Shown: positions 35,501 through 46,780, counted from the stretch's first letter. The stretch: 64,000 nucleotides of DNA from Psettodes erumei (GCA_016785225.1 JAFBJZ010000422.1:2906001-2970000); one strand, 5' to 3'. Made by a program: numbers and translations. Notes: generated by a model not told the origin, from the sequence alone.

Positions 35501-38500
35501 TGAAGGCTGTTCAGAAAGAAATATTCAACATAAACAAATTGCATTTGTCCATATCTTTCTGTTTGCTTGAGATAGAATGCTTGATGTCTTTTGTTAGTCA
35601 TGGACATTGCTTTTAAGTATTTTCTCAGGCATTTTGGATTCATGGGGTTCAATTTTCTTTCTTAATTAACTACCTTCATTTTGCGGAGGCGAGATTTATT
35701 GTCGTGGCACCAGGCTAGACAGGTGGCTGTCTCCTGCCTCTCCAGAGACTCCTCCACTTCCTTCGCTGTGAGGAACATCTCAATGTTTACCAGATCCTAA
35801 AAAAGATAGGTGAGTTGATGTGTTAACATTAAAAAAAATGTTAAAAATACGGCCATCAGAAACTAAGAACACAACTAAAACACAAGTGAGAAATGAAGTT
35901 TAAATTCATAAACAACTGACAAACAGCAAAGGAATTAACTAATCAAAAAGCCAAGTGTCCCAGTCAATACACGCACAGTAAATGTGCATGTGGCAAAAGT
36001 GATAGTTTGTGTTTCAAACTATCTGTGAATATTACTTATTTAGTTTTCTCAAAGACGTAAGACTACATGAACTGCAAAGAACTCCCAAGACTGTTGAATG
36101 ACCATGAGAAAAAACATACTACTGACACAGACAATTACCTCTATACCGCTCTGTCTGGCCAATTTAACAGCCGTGTTGTAGTAACCGCAGCGCAGCAGAT
36201 GCTCCACCATCATGCGGTCCATGCGCTTCTTCTTCCACAGGTTGACCGAGGCTGGCTGGTCACTGCTGTGCTCCTTCAGGTGCTCGATGCGACGCTTGCA
36301 CAGCTTGGCGCTCTCGTCCTCTGCTTGGATGGACTCGGCAGCCTACAGGACACACACACAGAAAGATATTTAGACTACGTCCCTCTGCACAAGCTGGAGT
36401 TTGTTGGTATGTGATGAGTATTTGCTGGACAACATTGTGCCAGAGAGTGTGTTTTGATCGCTTGTTTTTCTGTGTTGTTTTAGGAGAGGCTTGATAGAAA
36501 AACTGGCCAGGTAGCATTCCACTGCTGCCAAACACAATCCACCAAGGAAAACAGCTACAATAATGGGCTTTTGTCAACAGGGGCCGGGTAAAAATGGCTT
36601 TTAACAGTTGGCTCCAGCTGGAGGGAGAGCTTGTTTATAGATGGGATGGTGCCAGCAGTGTATTTTTCTGTTATATCTCCAACCACCAAAAGCAGGAGTT
36701 TGAAAATGATGAAATGAAAAACTGTACTGAACTGTAGTTTTAAGAGAGCAAACGGAGCTTAAAAACACAAGACACACGACAACTCTGATCAGCTTTACCA
36801 GAACACAGAGATGAGAGGCATCTACTCTGCTCAGATCAGGCAGAAAATGTCATAAGTTAAAATGTCCCTTTTGTCTCATTTATCCACTCATGTTTTTAAA
36901 CAGAAGGTGGTGGTAGAGTTCCATTTTCTCGTCTGTAAAATTGCACTGAAGTAAAAGAGAAATAACAGGAAGAGAACTGTGTTTGTTTCACATGAAATGG
37001 GGTAGCTGAGGTTTCAAATTCCAATACTGACCAAAGGGGCAAGGCCTCAGCCGAACTGGAAGGACTCACCAATCGTACTTGTGCATGTTTGTATTTAAAG
37101 TGTGCCTCTGTGTGCTCACCTTCCTCTTCAGGGCGCTGAGCTTCTCCACCACTCCATCCAGCAGCGACACCACGGAGTCGACCACCGGGAAGCTGCTCAG
37201 GGTCTTCTCCAGCTCTGCGACCACCATGGTCACGTGGCTCGTCTCGCGGTCGATGTTCTTCTGAGCCGCTCTGAAACGTTTGTTCAGAGTCTCGTAGGGG
37301 ACCTGGGAAACACAGCAAGGCGTTCGGGTTTGGCGGCAGCACAGAGCATTATAGAGGCCGAAGTTCAGGACATTTCCGCAAAAAGCTGAGTGCACGAACC
37401 TCTCAATGGAAACAAAATGAAGCAGGGAGCAGATAAGCCTGGTGCCTACTTTTTCCAAGATAATACTGCCTAGTTACCACGCCGACATGTATATTTGGCT
37501 TGAGTAACATATAAACAATCTGGTAAAATGTAATGGCGATACTTTCTAAATATTAGCCAATCTCTATATATTCTTTTCAAAAATTACAGTCAGTCGCAGC
37601 AGATTCAGAAACCTCACCCAGAGCACAGAGAGGCCTAAACAAATGCATGCATAAAAAGTATGTCCTCCACTGGCATGTAGCTGCAGATCACACTTGAATG
37701 CTTGTGGTGCATAAAGCATAATGACCTCGAGGTGATTACCCATGATCAAACCAGTGTTTTTCTCCCTTCTACTCCAATACAAGATGACTTCACAGATACT
37801 TGTGAACAGGCTTCATGTGACTGTTGTGCTTCGTTCTCTGAGGTACTGACTTAAAACAAAAAACACCAGGAGAGCTTTGATCGATTGAAAGTTGGTTCTT
37901 TTAAAGTCAGAGCCAAGATCTTCTCACAAATGACTTTAATTGGACAAAAAGTAAAGACAGCATGATAGAATGTTGTTGTTTAGCTGGACCTTGAACTGTG
38001 ACTGGACTGTGAACAGTTTTGTGTGCACTAGTAAATATTCAGTACTATCCTGCTGGCAGAAACAGAGGGCTTATTCTGCCCAGGAATGTGCACAGCCACT
38101 GTATGAAAGGGGGAAAGATGGAAAAGACATTGCGCTTACGTCAGCCTCTCCAGCATTTATTTTTCCCCGATAGCTACGTTAAGATAAAGTTTGGCCTCCA
38201 ACACGTTTGACTGGTCAGTGTTTGACCAGAAAATATTGATTCTTAGTGACACACTTGGCTGAAGATCAACAAATTAATTGTGGGTCACAAAATGAAGAAC
38301 TCAGCAGCCAGACAGATGGTGAAGATTGCAGCAAGATGTAGAGAGAGCCAAATTAAGTCATCACATATTCATAGACTTTCTGGCGTGTAACAAGTAGGCT
38401 TTGGCAAAACAGAGATAGACCTGGAAAAACACAGACCTATGTCAACTGGTAGCATGGCATGCACCAGTCCAACTTCTTTTCTCCTAATATGGTTCCAATA

Positions 38501-40900
38501 CTCTCAGTGTACCTGCCAATAGAGTCGGCCCTTTTTTAAATTTAGAAGCTGTGGTGAACTCACTTGATCAATTTCATGTAATTGCTGTGGCACTAAAATC
38601 TGAGTCGGGGACCTGCAGTGACGGAAAGAATGTAACTGACAGAGGAAACACAGAATTTAGAATGATATTTACAAACCAAGATGTTTAATGTGGATCACTC
38701 ATGTCATGGCCAATTGGATTGGCTTATGGTCGGTGCCGCTACTGATCGGGCCCTATCTGATCAGTGCATCCCTGCTGGTGGAGATCTATCCACACCCTTT
38801 CTATTAAAACTGATGATTTCTCATATGAAATTCACTATATTGCCAAATATACTAATGACGTTATACAAAATGACTTATACCATGAGAAGGTTTCTATTTT
38901 ACATTGCTCAAGCTCAGAGTTGTTGAAATTTATTTTAAAAGATGCAAGAAATTGATGAGATTTTTCCTTCACCTTCAACAGATTTGTGCTAAATATTCCT
39001 TTTTTTGACTATGACGGGCTATTATAGCTTTTACTGTATATGATGTTACTCTTTTCCCTGGGACCTTGATTGGCTTGACAGTAGACAGTCAAATGTGGAC
39101 ATTCAGTCATGTCTAAATATTAGGCAGCTGTTGTAGCTGCAGCTGTTTCTTAATCTATTGGGAGGTGACACCTTCAAGCCCACTCCTAACAGCACACATC
39201 TCATTACTGATCATCAGAATGCATTTTTTTAGAAAGCCTGAATGATATTTTGGACTCACCTTGAAATGCAGACATGGTATCTTAAATATTCAGCATTGCA
39301 ACACCAACAGACTGTAGTGGGCCTGGATTTTCAGCATTCAGGTTAATAACCAGCAAACTACTACCTAAGGTGGTATGTTAATTGAGAACACATGAATATG
39401 AAGGTTACCATTTCCCTTAGGAATACTTGTGGTAAACCTTCCACTGATGTGACAGAGGAAAAATGCACAAAAACATCCTCAAGGACATCATATCAACACA
39501 TGCTGTATTTTGTTGGCAATGCAGATCAGTAGCTTCCCCAGTGTCTGTGACAGGCAACACTGTGACATTATAATTCTGCTGCAAATGTAATCCACCACTG
39601 CCCACCCCCCAGCTGTAGACTCCCCCATTTGATCCCAATTACAACCATCACTCCTGTCTTAAAATGGTGCCCATCATGTATCATCACCCTTACTGCAGCA
39701 TCCAACCAAAGGCAAGACACATCGCCAAAACCACAGCCGTGCTTTCTGCACACGGCATCGCCAGCAGCATTAATCATGGCATCACTATTTAGTTACCACA
39801 CGAAAGCTGTTTATACATTGCTACTCACGGCCGTGCTGGGTATGACGACGCTGCCTTTCTGCCTGAGACGGCTGAGCACAGGAAGCAGCCCGGACCTGTA
39901 TCAGCTCGTCGTTTTAGCTGCGGTGTCGCAGCAATGTTGTGCGGAATGGAGGAACGGTGCGTGTGCGCGGCGGCAGGCTGTGATTTCTCTCGCTGGCCAT
40001 TTTGAGGTGCACAGAGGCGGCAGCAGCGATCTGATGACACTGCGCTAACACGCAGGGGCTGCCCTCTCAGCGTAACGGGCTCTCTCTCTCACACAACCCG
40101 GATGATTTCCACCGATCAGCCCGGCTACGATCTGCATGCTCAATATTACATGCATTGCACACTATTCGTCTTTAGCGACAATTAAAAAAAGGTAAGATAC
40201 TGGTTTTGCCACAGCATTCAAGCTACCAGGTCAACCACGTCTGCCTGATATTACACTGACGACGTCTGTGGTTGTTGAAAGAAGGGGCAACCATGTTGTT
40301 TGGTGGTTTGGCAGTGCCATGTACTATAACGTTCACATCAAGTCCCCACTAATGCCAACTGGCAAACGGCCGAGTGTCCACCTTCTCTTTGGCGTCAAGG
40401 CTAAATTCGTTAACGTGTAACAACCGTAGCTCCGTAACTGACATGCCGTAACTACAGCGTGTTCGGGCCATCTTGTCAAAAACAACAGGCTTAAACTTGA
40501 GTTAACATTTCTGAGGCCCTCGACGCGCTCAACGCAAACAATACAGGCCAAATAAAGATATGAAGATGCCAACAAACTAGCCACCAGATATTGTAAGTTA
40601 TCCAACTACGCAGTCTTTACCGTCCCTTTTCAAACACAAGGTAGTTAACCTGGATGCTGCTACCTGGCTAAGCTAGTCCAGCTAACGTTAGCCTCCCTGT
40701 CAAGTTCGCTGCCCTCGTTATCTAAAGGACTACTATTTCCCACTTTTCAAATGACACCAAGCGAAACGCCTGCTTCAGCAACACGGGGATCGTTAGACTA
40801 ACAATACATGCCACTTCCAGGTTTGGTTTACCTTCAGGGTGGGATATTCTTGGACTTTGAGAGCCATGGACAGTTGAGATGCTGTCTCCTGCACCGCCAT
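32425..40900 (-). CDS. maea: MAEA, RING-type subunit of the CTLH/GID E3 ubiquitin ligase (9 coding exons)
   Basis: MAEA (yeast Gid9 homologue) pairs with RMND5 as the catalytic RING module of the CTLH ubiquitin ligase; it was first described as an erythroblast-macrophage attachment protein. Minus-strand exons: 40900-40832, 37302-37120, 36342-36139, 35796-35674, 34973-34897, 34755-34647, 33513-33380, 32858-32663, 32520-32425. Total 1191 nt, 396 aa, the same length as human. N terminus MAVQETASQLSMALKVQEY. LisH is about 121-153, CTLH about 159-216, then CRA. The RING-like domain begins at Cys314/Cys317 (DCPVCSKSL), continues through HCANSRLVC and NGYVYGYN, and ends in FSQAEKVYIM. All introns are GT-AG and in frame. 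Head-to-head with ctbp1, as in human. Confidence 0.97.
32663..32858 (-). CDS. maea: maea coding exon 8
   Basis: Residues 300-365, most of the degenerate RING: CYKEDGTSKNPDCPVC, PMAHCANSRLVCKISG, MMLPNGYVYGYN. Acceptor AATCCAG, donor GTGAGT. Confidence 0.96.
33380..33513 (-). CDS. maea: maea coding exon 7
   Basis: Residues 256-300, CRA region (DLLDPARWKMLIQQFRYDN, LHQLGNNSVFTITLQAGL). Donor GTATCC. Confidence 0.96.
34647..34755 (-). CDS. maea: maea coding exon 6
   Basis: Residues 219-255 (RHARKHFSQAEGGQLDEV, MLAFPSDTHISPYR). The last residue is Arg where human has Lys. Donor GTAACA. Confidence 0.95.
34897..34973 (-). CDS. maea: maea coding exon 5
   Basis: Residues 194-219, end of CTLH ([20 protein letters not shown]). 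Acceptor TTTGGCAG, donor GTACTG. Confidence 0.95.
35674..35796 (-). CDS. maea: maea coding exon 4
   Basis: Residues 153-193 (DLVNIEMFLTAKEVEESL, CLAWCHDNKSRLRKMK), LisH/CTLH boundary. Forty-one whole codons, so skipping it would keep frame. Found from splice sites; too short for the ORF cutoff. Confidence 0.95.
36139..36342 (-). CDS. maea: maea coding exon 3
   Basis: Residues 85-152 (AAESIQAEDESAKLCKRRIE, RMDRMMVEHLLRCGYYN), containing the LisH motif. Donor GTAATT, acceptor GTCCTGTAG preceded by GT repeats. Confidence 0.96.
37120..37302 (-). CDS. maea: maea coding exon 2
   Basis: Residues 24-84 (VPYETLNKRFRAAQKNIDRE, TMVVAELEKTLSSF, LLDGVVEKLSALKRK), an N-terminal helical segment. Donor GTGAGC, followed by CACACAGAG. 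Confidence 0.96.
37303..40831 (-). other. maea: maea intron 1
   Basis: AT-rich for most of its length. A CpG-rich block stands out at about 39820-40160. No repeat family recognised. Confidence 0.6.
39820..40160. promoter_or_regulatory. CpG-rich block in maea intron 1
   Basis: Clusters of CG (GACGACG, GTGCGCGGCGGC, CTCGTCG) in otherwise CpG-poor DNA, with a GGCCATTTTG YY1-like site. On the minus strand AAAATGGCC begins a 23-codon frame. Could be an alternative promoter or first exon; no splice donor is certain. Confidence 0.3.
40832..40900 (-). CDS. maea: maea coding exon 1
   Basis: Residues 1-23, MAVQETASQLSMALKVQEY then PTLK. ATG lies in AACCAAGATGGCGG, a good Kozak context that is also a YY1 consensus. 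Donor GTAAAC. In a reading frame too short for the ORF cutoff. Confidence 0.95.
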
Positions 40901-40903
40901 CTT
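40894..40903 (-). promoter_or_regulatory. maea: YY1 motif over the maea start codon
   Basis: AAGATGGCGG on the minus strand matches the YY1 consensus and contains the start codon. Such sites just downstream of the transcription start are a known class of TATA-less promoter element. Confidence 0.6.
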
Positions 40904-40971
40904 GGTTTTGTGGCTTTCTTGTGGTTGTTTGTGTTTTTTCCCATCAACTCAGAATGGCCTGAGCGCTCACT

Positions 40972-40986
40972 ACCGCCACCTGGTGG
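40972..40986 (-). promoter_or_regulatory. maea: CTCF-like motif upstream of maea
   Basis: CCACCAGGTGGCGGT on the minus strand fits the CTCF core CCASYAGRKGGCRSY at every position, 72-86 bp upstream of the start codon. Confidence 0.5.
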
Positions 40987-42284
40987 GACGGTGTCAACAC
41001 TGACAATCAATATTAGTTTTTCCCAAATGCTTTCCTTATAGGCCCACAATTTAAGTATTTGTTGATGCCCAGGTTCGCAAAAAAGAATGATGTGAGTGAA
41101 GAGGAGGGCTTGTTTTTGACGGTCATTACTAAACTTTACAGATGACAAGCAACAACATGTGAGAAATCAAACTAGCAAGTGGCAAAAAAAAAGTGTGATG
41201 CTAGTGGAGGTGAAGAAAAAAAGCAATCATCATCGTTGAGTCCCGCCTGGGTTATAGTTCAAGATGACCACAAGAAATAACATTATTTCATCATCACAGT
41301 ATTTTATTCCAGTAATGATAAAATGAACCAATATTTTAAAAGAGATTGTTTCATCCTATCTTTTCACTATATGACATCTGGGTACATATTGTGTAATTTT
41401 TAAACTAAAGATTATGGACCATATGACACCCCCCAACACACACACGGCCACATTTCTTTTCCTGGGTGACTGAGAGCACCCTCCCCAGGTCGTGATGAAC
41501 ATATTGCCATTGGCCACCATCCAGTGCCAAGCTGTGCTGATTGGCTGGCACAAAACTGGAATCGCTTACAATTGGCCCATTATCTGCTGCAGGCCCCACA
41601 GCCCCACTCCACAACACAGCTTTGGAACAAAGTAGAACTGTGGACACAGCGACAGGAAGGTGATGCAAGGTTTGTGTGATGTATTTTTGGCCCCACTTCC
41701 CGTGTGTGTTGTGTGCATACACATGTGTCACTGACAGCTGTGCTGCGGTTAGAAGAGATAACTCAACAACAAAAAGCCAAATAAGGTGGAAATGAAAGTG
41801 TTTGTATTTCTAAAATAACGGCTTACTTGTGTGACTGTATAAACATGTTAATGTTCATGACACACTGAGTATTCTTCATTCATATAGGACTTGGCATGGA
41901 AGTGGGCATCTATGCCTGTTTAAAATGGATTTTGCCCAGAGTGGTGCTTTAATGTTGGTGCAACTTACTGAATCTAGTCTCTTTAGAGTGTATGCTCTGA
42001 ACCCTAGGTGAGCAGTGTACAACTTTTTATGTATATAATAATGTATGTATATAATTTGTAAACCAAATTATTTTTTTCACTCAACCATGGGTGCTCAGTT
42101 ACAACTGTATATTTAGCCATGAATAGATTTAGCCAGCCTGTTCCAAGTTACTGTCAAAAGTGAAGTTTATCTGTGATTCACACATCACTGGCATGTAAGG
42201 CCTGAATTAGACTACATTTTGGATGTGCAAACAAGAAGCAGACAAGCTTGTACACTTGTTCTGGTACCAATTTGCAAAAACAAT

Positions 42285-42560
42285 AGAGGTGAAACATTAA
42301 ATTTATTAACTGATCAGCAACGGAAAGAAAATTAATTGGCAATTATTTTGATTATCAATTAAATTTTCAAGCAAAACTGCTCAGCATTATTGTTCCAGCT
42401 CCTCAGATGTGTTATGTGGCAGTAAAATTTTCTCCTTGGATTTTAGACAGCTGGGCTGACAAATCACAACAACTGGAGACGTCGCTTCTGGATTTTGAAA
42501 CTTGTTCACAAATATATATAATATTTGTGAACATTTTCTTACAATTTATAGACCCCGAAA
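42285..42560. repeat. degraded copy of a common teleost interspersed repeat
   Basis: It contains ATTAATTGGCAATTATTTTG, TTTTCAAGCAAAACTGC, GTTCCAGCTCCTCA and a distal ACAATTTATAGACC motif, in the order expected for a familiar fish repeat. Non-coding. Confidence 0.5.
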
Positions 42561-42659
42561 TGACATAATTATCTTGTAAAATGGATCCCCTGGGTTATGA
42601 CTGATGTCAAATGCGAGCTGTTTAAATATTTGTCATATCAATACATCATCCGTTATACT

Positions 42660-42960
42660 GTACCCTTCCTCCTACTCCTACTGTTTTTTCTTTTGCAACC
42701 CCCTTTATGATCATATCTCATCCACCCTTCTTTCCCTCCTTTAGTCATGTTTTCCCCACACCTGCTCCTCCTTCTTTCATCTCTCCTCCTTGTCCCACCT
42801 ACTCCACCTTTTTTTGCTCTTCTATTCACACCTCCCCTCCCTTCTTCTCTTTGCGTGGGTTAGATACTTCATGCCTGCGGTACCTGCCCCCTTCTATAGC
42901 AGATTAGATTGCCAGTTTCTCCAGTATCTGCTCTCTCCTCTGTAGTAGCGCCTACCTTTT
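42660..42960. repeat. pyrimidine-rich tract
   Basis: Plus strand dominated by C and T (TCCTCC, CTTCTTTCCC), giving antisense purine runs. No gene. Confidence 0.6.
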
Positions 42961-43247
42961 TTAGCTCATGTCAGTATCCATATATACAGTGTGCTGTCTG
43001 TGTTTGTGCGTACATCTGCAGGTTTGCAGCTTGTGTGATTGCTACGGTCTGTGTGTGTGTGTGTGTGTGTATCCACTTGTCTCATGCATCTTTTTGTGTG
43101 TTTGTTGCAGCTGCATTGTATTGCAGCTTCTGTACTGTATATTTACTGTATATTTATTCATCTGTGCACAAGCTTGTATATATGTGCATGTGCAGGCATG
43201 AATATTTGTAATTCTGAGTTTATGTGTGCGTATGTGCGTGTGTGTTT

Positions 43248-43349
43248 GCGATAGCGCTGGGTCTCGCTGGCTGTCAGTCTTGATAAGGCCAGCGGCTGGG
43301 AGGCGTCGGACGGGGCCGGCGCTCGCCCGGCCTCCGCGTGGTGGATCTG
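43248..43349 (-). other. GC3-biased, coding-like block
   Basis: Thirty-four minus-strand codons (QIHHAEAGRAPAPSD... to ...ASETQRYR), 28 with G or C in third position, preceded by acceptor-like CTCCTTTTCAG. No GT donor follows for some distance, so it is not a complete internal exon. It could be a terminal exon, an exon of a decayed gene, or a CpG-rich regulatory block. Confidence 0.25.
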
Positions 43350-43384
43350 CTGAAAAGGAGCTGAACCATTAGACACGCTGCAGT

Positions 43385-43760
43385 GACTACAGAGAGAAGA
43401 GAAGGGGTGTGGGAGGTGGGGAGGGTCGAGATATACAGCGTGAAAGCCTGAGATGGAAAAACAGGGTGAAAGAGATGCAGGAATGGGGGGTGGTGGTGAT
43501 GGAGTGAGAATGAGATTGAGAGTGAATTTGGGAGTGATAGAAGACAGAAAGCAAGATGGGCAGATGGAGGAATGGGAGGTAAAGAGATAGATAGAGGAGA
43601 TGTGGGGGAAAACAGAGAGGGGAGGTGTGGGAGGAAGGTAGATGGGGATACACAGTGAAGAGAGACAGGGCAAGGAAGGGAGAGGTAGAGGAGATGGAGG
43701 AGAAGAGAAATTGAAGAGGAGGATGAGAGGAAAAAAAGAAAAACAGTGGGAGTGGGTTGA
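43385..43760. repeat. purine-rich tract
   Basis: Plus strand dominated by G and A (GAGGAGATGG, GGGAGGTAAAG). It mirrors the pyrimidine-rich tract 0.7 kb to the left. The antisense open frames here (Ser/Pro/Leu-rich, up to 173 codons) are composition artefacts. Confidence 0.6.
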
Positions 43761-46365
43761 TAAGCAGAGGAGAGGTTGTAACTGTTAGTATCCACCCTGA
43801 CAAAATATACACGTGAACATCACTTCTTGGTTGCACAGATGAAAGACTGTTAAGTAATCAGACCGTGAAACCTTTTTACATCTATCTTCTGTCATCTCTC
43901 TCCTTTCCTTACGTTTTCTCTTTCACATTCTCCCACATGAGCAACACTGAATATTCTATTGATCATGAAATGTTCCTGAGCATTTCTCTCTACCCCCATC
44001 CATCCCTGTGTAGCTAGAACAATCCAGATATCATCTCCCTGTGCTGTCTTCTCCCCTTACTCTCCTAATTTAGAAGCAAATGTGTTTCACGTTTTCCTCC
44101 ATCTCCTGGGCAATATTTTGAGTCTTGTGTGTAAGGGGTATAGCTGGAGCGAAATCGCCATTGTCATCGAGATAAATGTGTGTGCAGGTTTTCACATTGG
44201 CAACTCTCGGCTGTCAGTTTGAATTTGGTGTGAGAACCAAAGCTGGACTTGTGCACCAAACTAACATCATGTCATACATCAAGCATTGTTATATTCAATC
44301 ATTGAAGACACACAGCATCACAGCATCATTTTACAATTAGCAAATTAATCAGTTTAGGGATTAAATTGACATAATTTGTTGGGTTTTAATGTAGCGCACC
44401 ATCCAGCAGATCAAGTGCTTCTTTAAATCTTCAAATAGCACCACCCCCTCACATAGCTTCTGAACCACATAGTAAACTATTAAAGTGGCTGTGATGATTT
44501 GATCATTATTTATGCTTCTAGTCACATATATCACCAAAAACACATTTTGTTGGACTACAGCACTGAGTTCAGAAAAGAGGAACAAGGTGCCATGTATTTT
44601 TGTTTTTTGTCTGAAACCCAGGCTCTGATTTGTTAGGAGCAGCTGTCGCTATCAGATGCAATTTAAAAAAGGTGACTTCAAGTCAGCATAACTTGCATAA
44701 AAGATCATAAGAGGCTTTTTAAAAACTACTTTACCACCTGCTCCACTGCTGATGCAAACACAGATCTGAATCTTCCCCCACACTGACTACTCCTGGTGTG
44801 AACATACACTTAGAGTGGCAGCAAACTAGGTGGTCACAAAAAATGCACATTGCCTATTTTCCTTTAACGTAGAAAAGTTATTACATTACATCTGTTTAAT
44901 CATTCTGTTCAGAATAAAGCCATAAGTGGGGGACAGGAATGATGATGGGAGGGGGGTGTGACTGGGTTATGAGTCAGCAGCCTACCAACAGTGTTGAAAA
45001 TGACAGTTTCCCTGATCCTGTGCCTCTTTTTGGATTTGAACATCTCATCGCCCACTGGCCGTCTATGACATTTACCAATAGTGGAGATGTGATGTAACCA
45101 TCATTGCAGTTAAACTAGATTAGACCCTGGCAGTTAGAGGGGTGTCGAGCACTGCTTGTATCACTGTGGTTATCAAATGGCAGAAGGTACATACAGTAGG
45201 TGTTATGTAGGTACCAGAACAAAGCACAGAGAGGGAAAGTTGCAGTGCTAACGTACTGTTGCATACAAATAACTGATTAAAGATACTATAAAATGCCAGC
45301 CATATTTACATGCACATGAAAAGTAGTACTTTAATACTTGAATGTTACATCTTGTGGGAAATGAAATCAGAAAACTGAACCTGAAACAGAGAAATCAGTA
45401 CCTGTTGCAAAGTACAGAAACAAAACAACACTATGATACAGAGACTGAGTTAATTTGACCTTTTGGAGCCACAATTTTACCATTTATAGGTCATAGATAA
45501 ACATTATTGAATGGAAATGGCACAGTTGTCGGTAGTTAAAATAATTCTATTAAATGTTTGATACAGATAACAGATTAAACTAAAAAGGGTAACACATGCT
45601 GTTTGCCCCATAAATAATAATCAGCTCATTCACCACAAACTTCTCATTACTAATAATTACAAAGCACTACAAAGGTTGCATTTAAAGAACAGGTGGAGAG
45701 TATGTTCAGAATCAGATTTTATTCAAATTACTTCAAAAAGTGAAGTTTGATATCAGATGTGATACTGTTTAAACACTTAGCTGATTTACTCTTTTAGAAA
45801 TAGCTGATTATGGATTTTTGAAAGTGTAATTTATTATTTAGCATTGTCTAACAGTGAAATAACCTATTTATTTGCATGTTTGAATGTTCTGAGAGAAGGC
45901 CAACACACTTGGATCTCACACTTGAACTGAATTTATCTAATTGAAAAAATTAAATTTATAAAGTTGATATTAAAAGAACCAAAGCAATTGAATTCAATTT
46001 GGTGGTGGAGACTCTTTTGCGGGGTTTGTCATTATTTATCAAAAGCACACACTAATTGTAGTGTCACAACAACTTCTTGCTCATTAAAATTAAGTTTTAC
46101 AAGCTGTGTGATTGTTTTCCAGATATGAGAGAGAACAAGCTTTTCCCTCTCTTGCTGCAGCCGCGTCATTGCATAACTCTTCTTTTTTTTCTTTTTTCCC
46201 CTCCCTGTCGTCTTTCAGGAAACAAAAGATGAATTTTGGCCGGTGTTAGCTCCTCCCCATTCCTGCTCTCTCTCTCACACACAACGCACAGTCTCTCACT
46301 CTTTCGCTCTTGTACACTCTCTCCCTTGCCCTCCTGCTTCCATAAATGCAGCACTGCTCATATTC

Positions 46366-46400
46366 AGTGTGTGTGTGTGTGTATGCGTGTCTGTGTGTTG
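46366..46400. repeat. GT-rich microsatellite
   Basis: GTGTGTGTGTGTGT then imperfect GT units, between a pyrimidine-rich (46170-46340) and a purine-rich (46430-46590) stretch just upstream of ctbp1 exon 1. Confidence 0.7.
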
Positions 46401-46600
46401 GAAAGCGATGGAAAGACACAGAGATTTGCTGTAATAGAAAGTGAGAAAGGGAGGGGAGGTAGCTAGAGACGGCAGGGAGGGAGGGGTAAGACAGATAGAG
46501 AGAGCGGGCAAGTGAAAGGGACGGAAGGGAGGGGAGAGATAGAGAGAGAGAGAAAGAGAGAGCGAGAGAGAGAAAAGAGGGGGAGCACATGTGTATGCTT

Positions 46601-46740
46601 GTCACTAAGGGGCTGGGAGAAGGACTAAGGGAAGCGAGGTAGCTGGCCACAGCCGCCATATGCTGACTGGATTCCTGTTCATGTCTGCTGTGTGAAGACT
46701 GTAGGTTTCTGTTGTGCGCTGGCTGGCTGGGGAACACACC
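46601..46740 (+). promoter_or_regulatory. ctbp1: ctbp1 5' UTR / proximal promoter
   Basis: GC-balanced sequence directly upstream of the ctbp1 start (CACCATGGG, strong Kozak). It contains a short upstream ORF at 46660-46695. No TATA box seen; the transcription start is not determined. Confidence 0.45.
46660..46695 (+). other. ctbp1: upstream ORF in the ctbp1 leader (11 codons)
   Basis: ATG in GCCGCCATATG context, encoding MLTGFLFMSAV then TGA, 45 nt before the main start. It matters only if transcription begins upstream of 46660. Confidence 0.35.
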
Positions 46741-46780
46741 ATGGGAAGCTCGCATCTCCTCAACAAAGGCATGCCTCTAG
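46741..46780 (+). CDS. ctbp1: ctbp1 coding exon 1
   Basis: Residues 1-14 (MGSSHLLNKGMPL plus the first base of Gly14), donor GTAAAC. Forty coding nt, easily missed; followed by a 9.2-kb intron. Confidence 0.95.

Larger units (their letters stand above)
40987..46600. other. intergenic DNA between the divergent maea and ctbp1 genes
   Basis: It contains a dispersed-repeat copy (42285-42560), a pyrimidine-rich stretch (42660-42960), a GT-repeat zone (about 43050-43250), a GC-rich coding-like block (43248-43349), a purine-rich stretch (43385-43760) and long AT-rich DNA without recognised features (43800-46160). Confidence 0.5.

Noticed and set aside
36139..36414. 115-codon plus-strand frame at maea exon 3
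   Set aside because: Antisense to a verified maea exon.
43158..43836. Overlapping minus-strand frames of 149-173 codons, Ser/Pro/Leu-rich
   Set aside because: Translation of a low-complexity purine/pyrimidine tract. Only the short GC3-biased 34-codon part is kept as a separate note.
46246..46755. 169-codon minus-strand frame upstream of ctbp1
   Set aside because: Ser/Leu-rich translation of CT/GA simple sequence, antisense to the ctbp1 leader.
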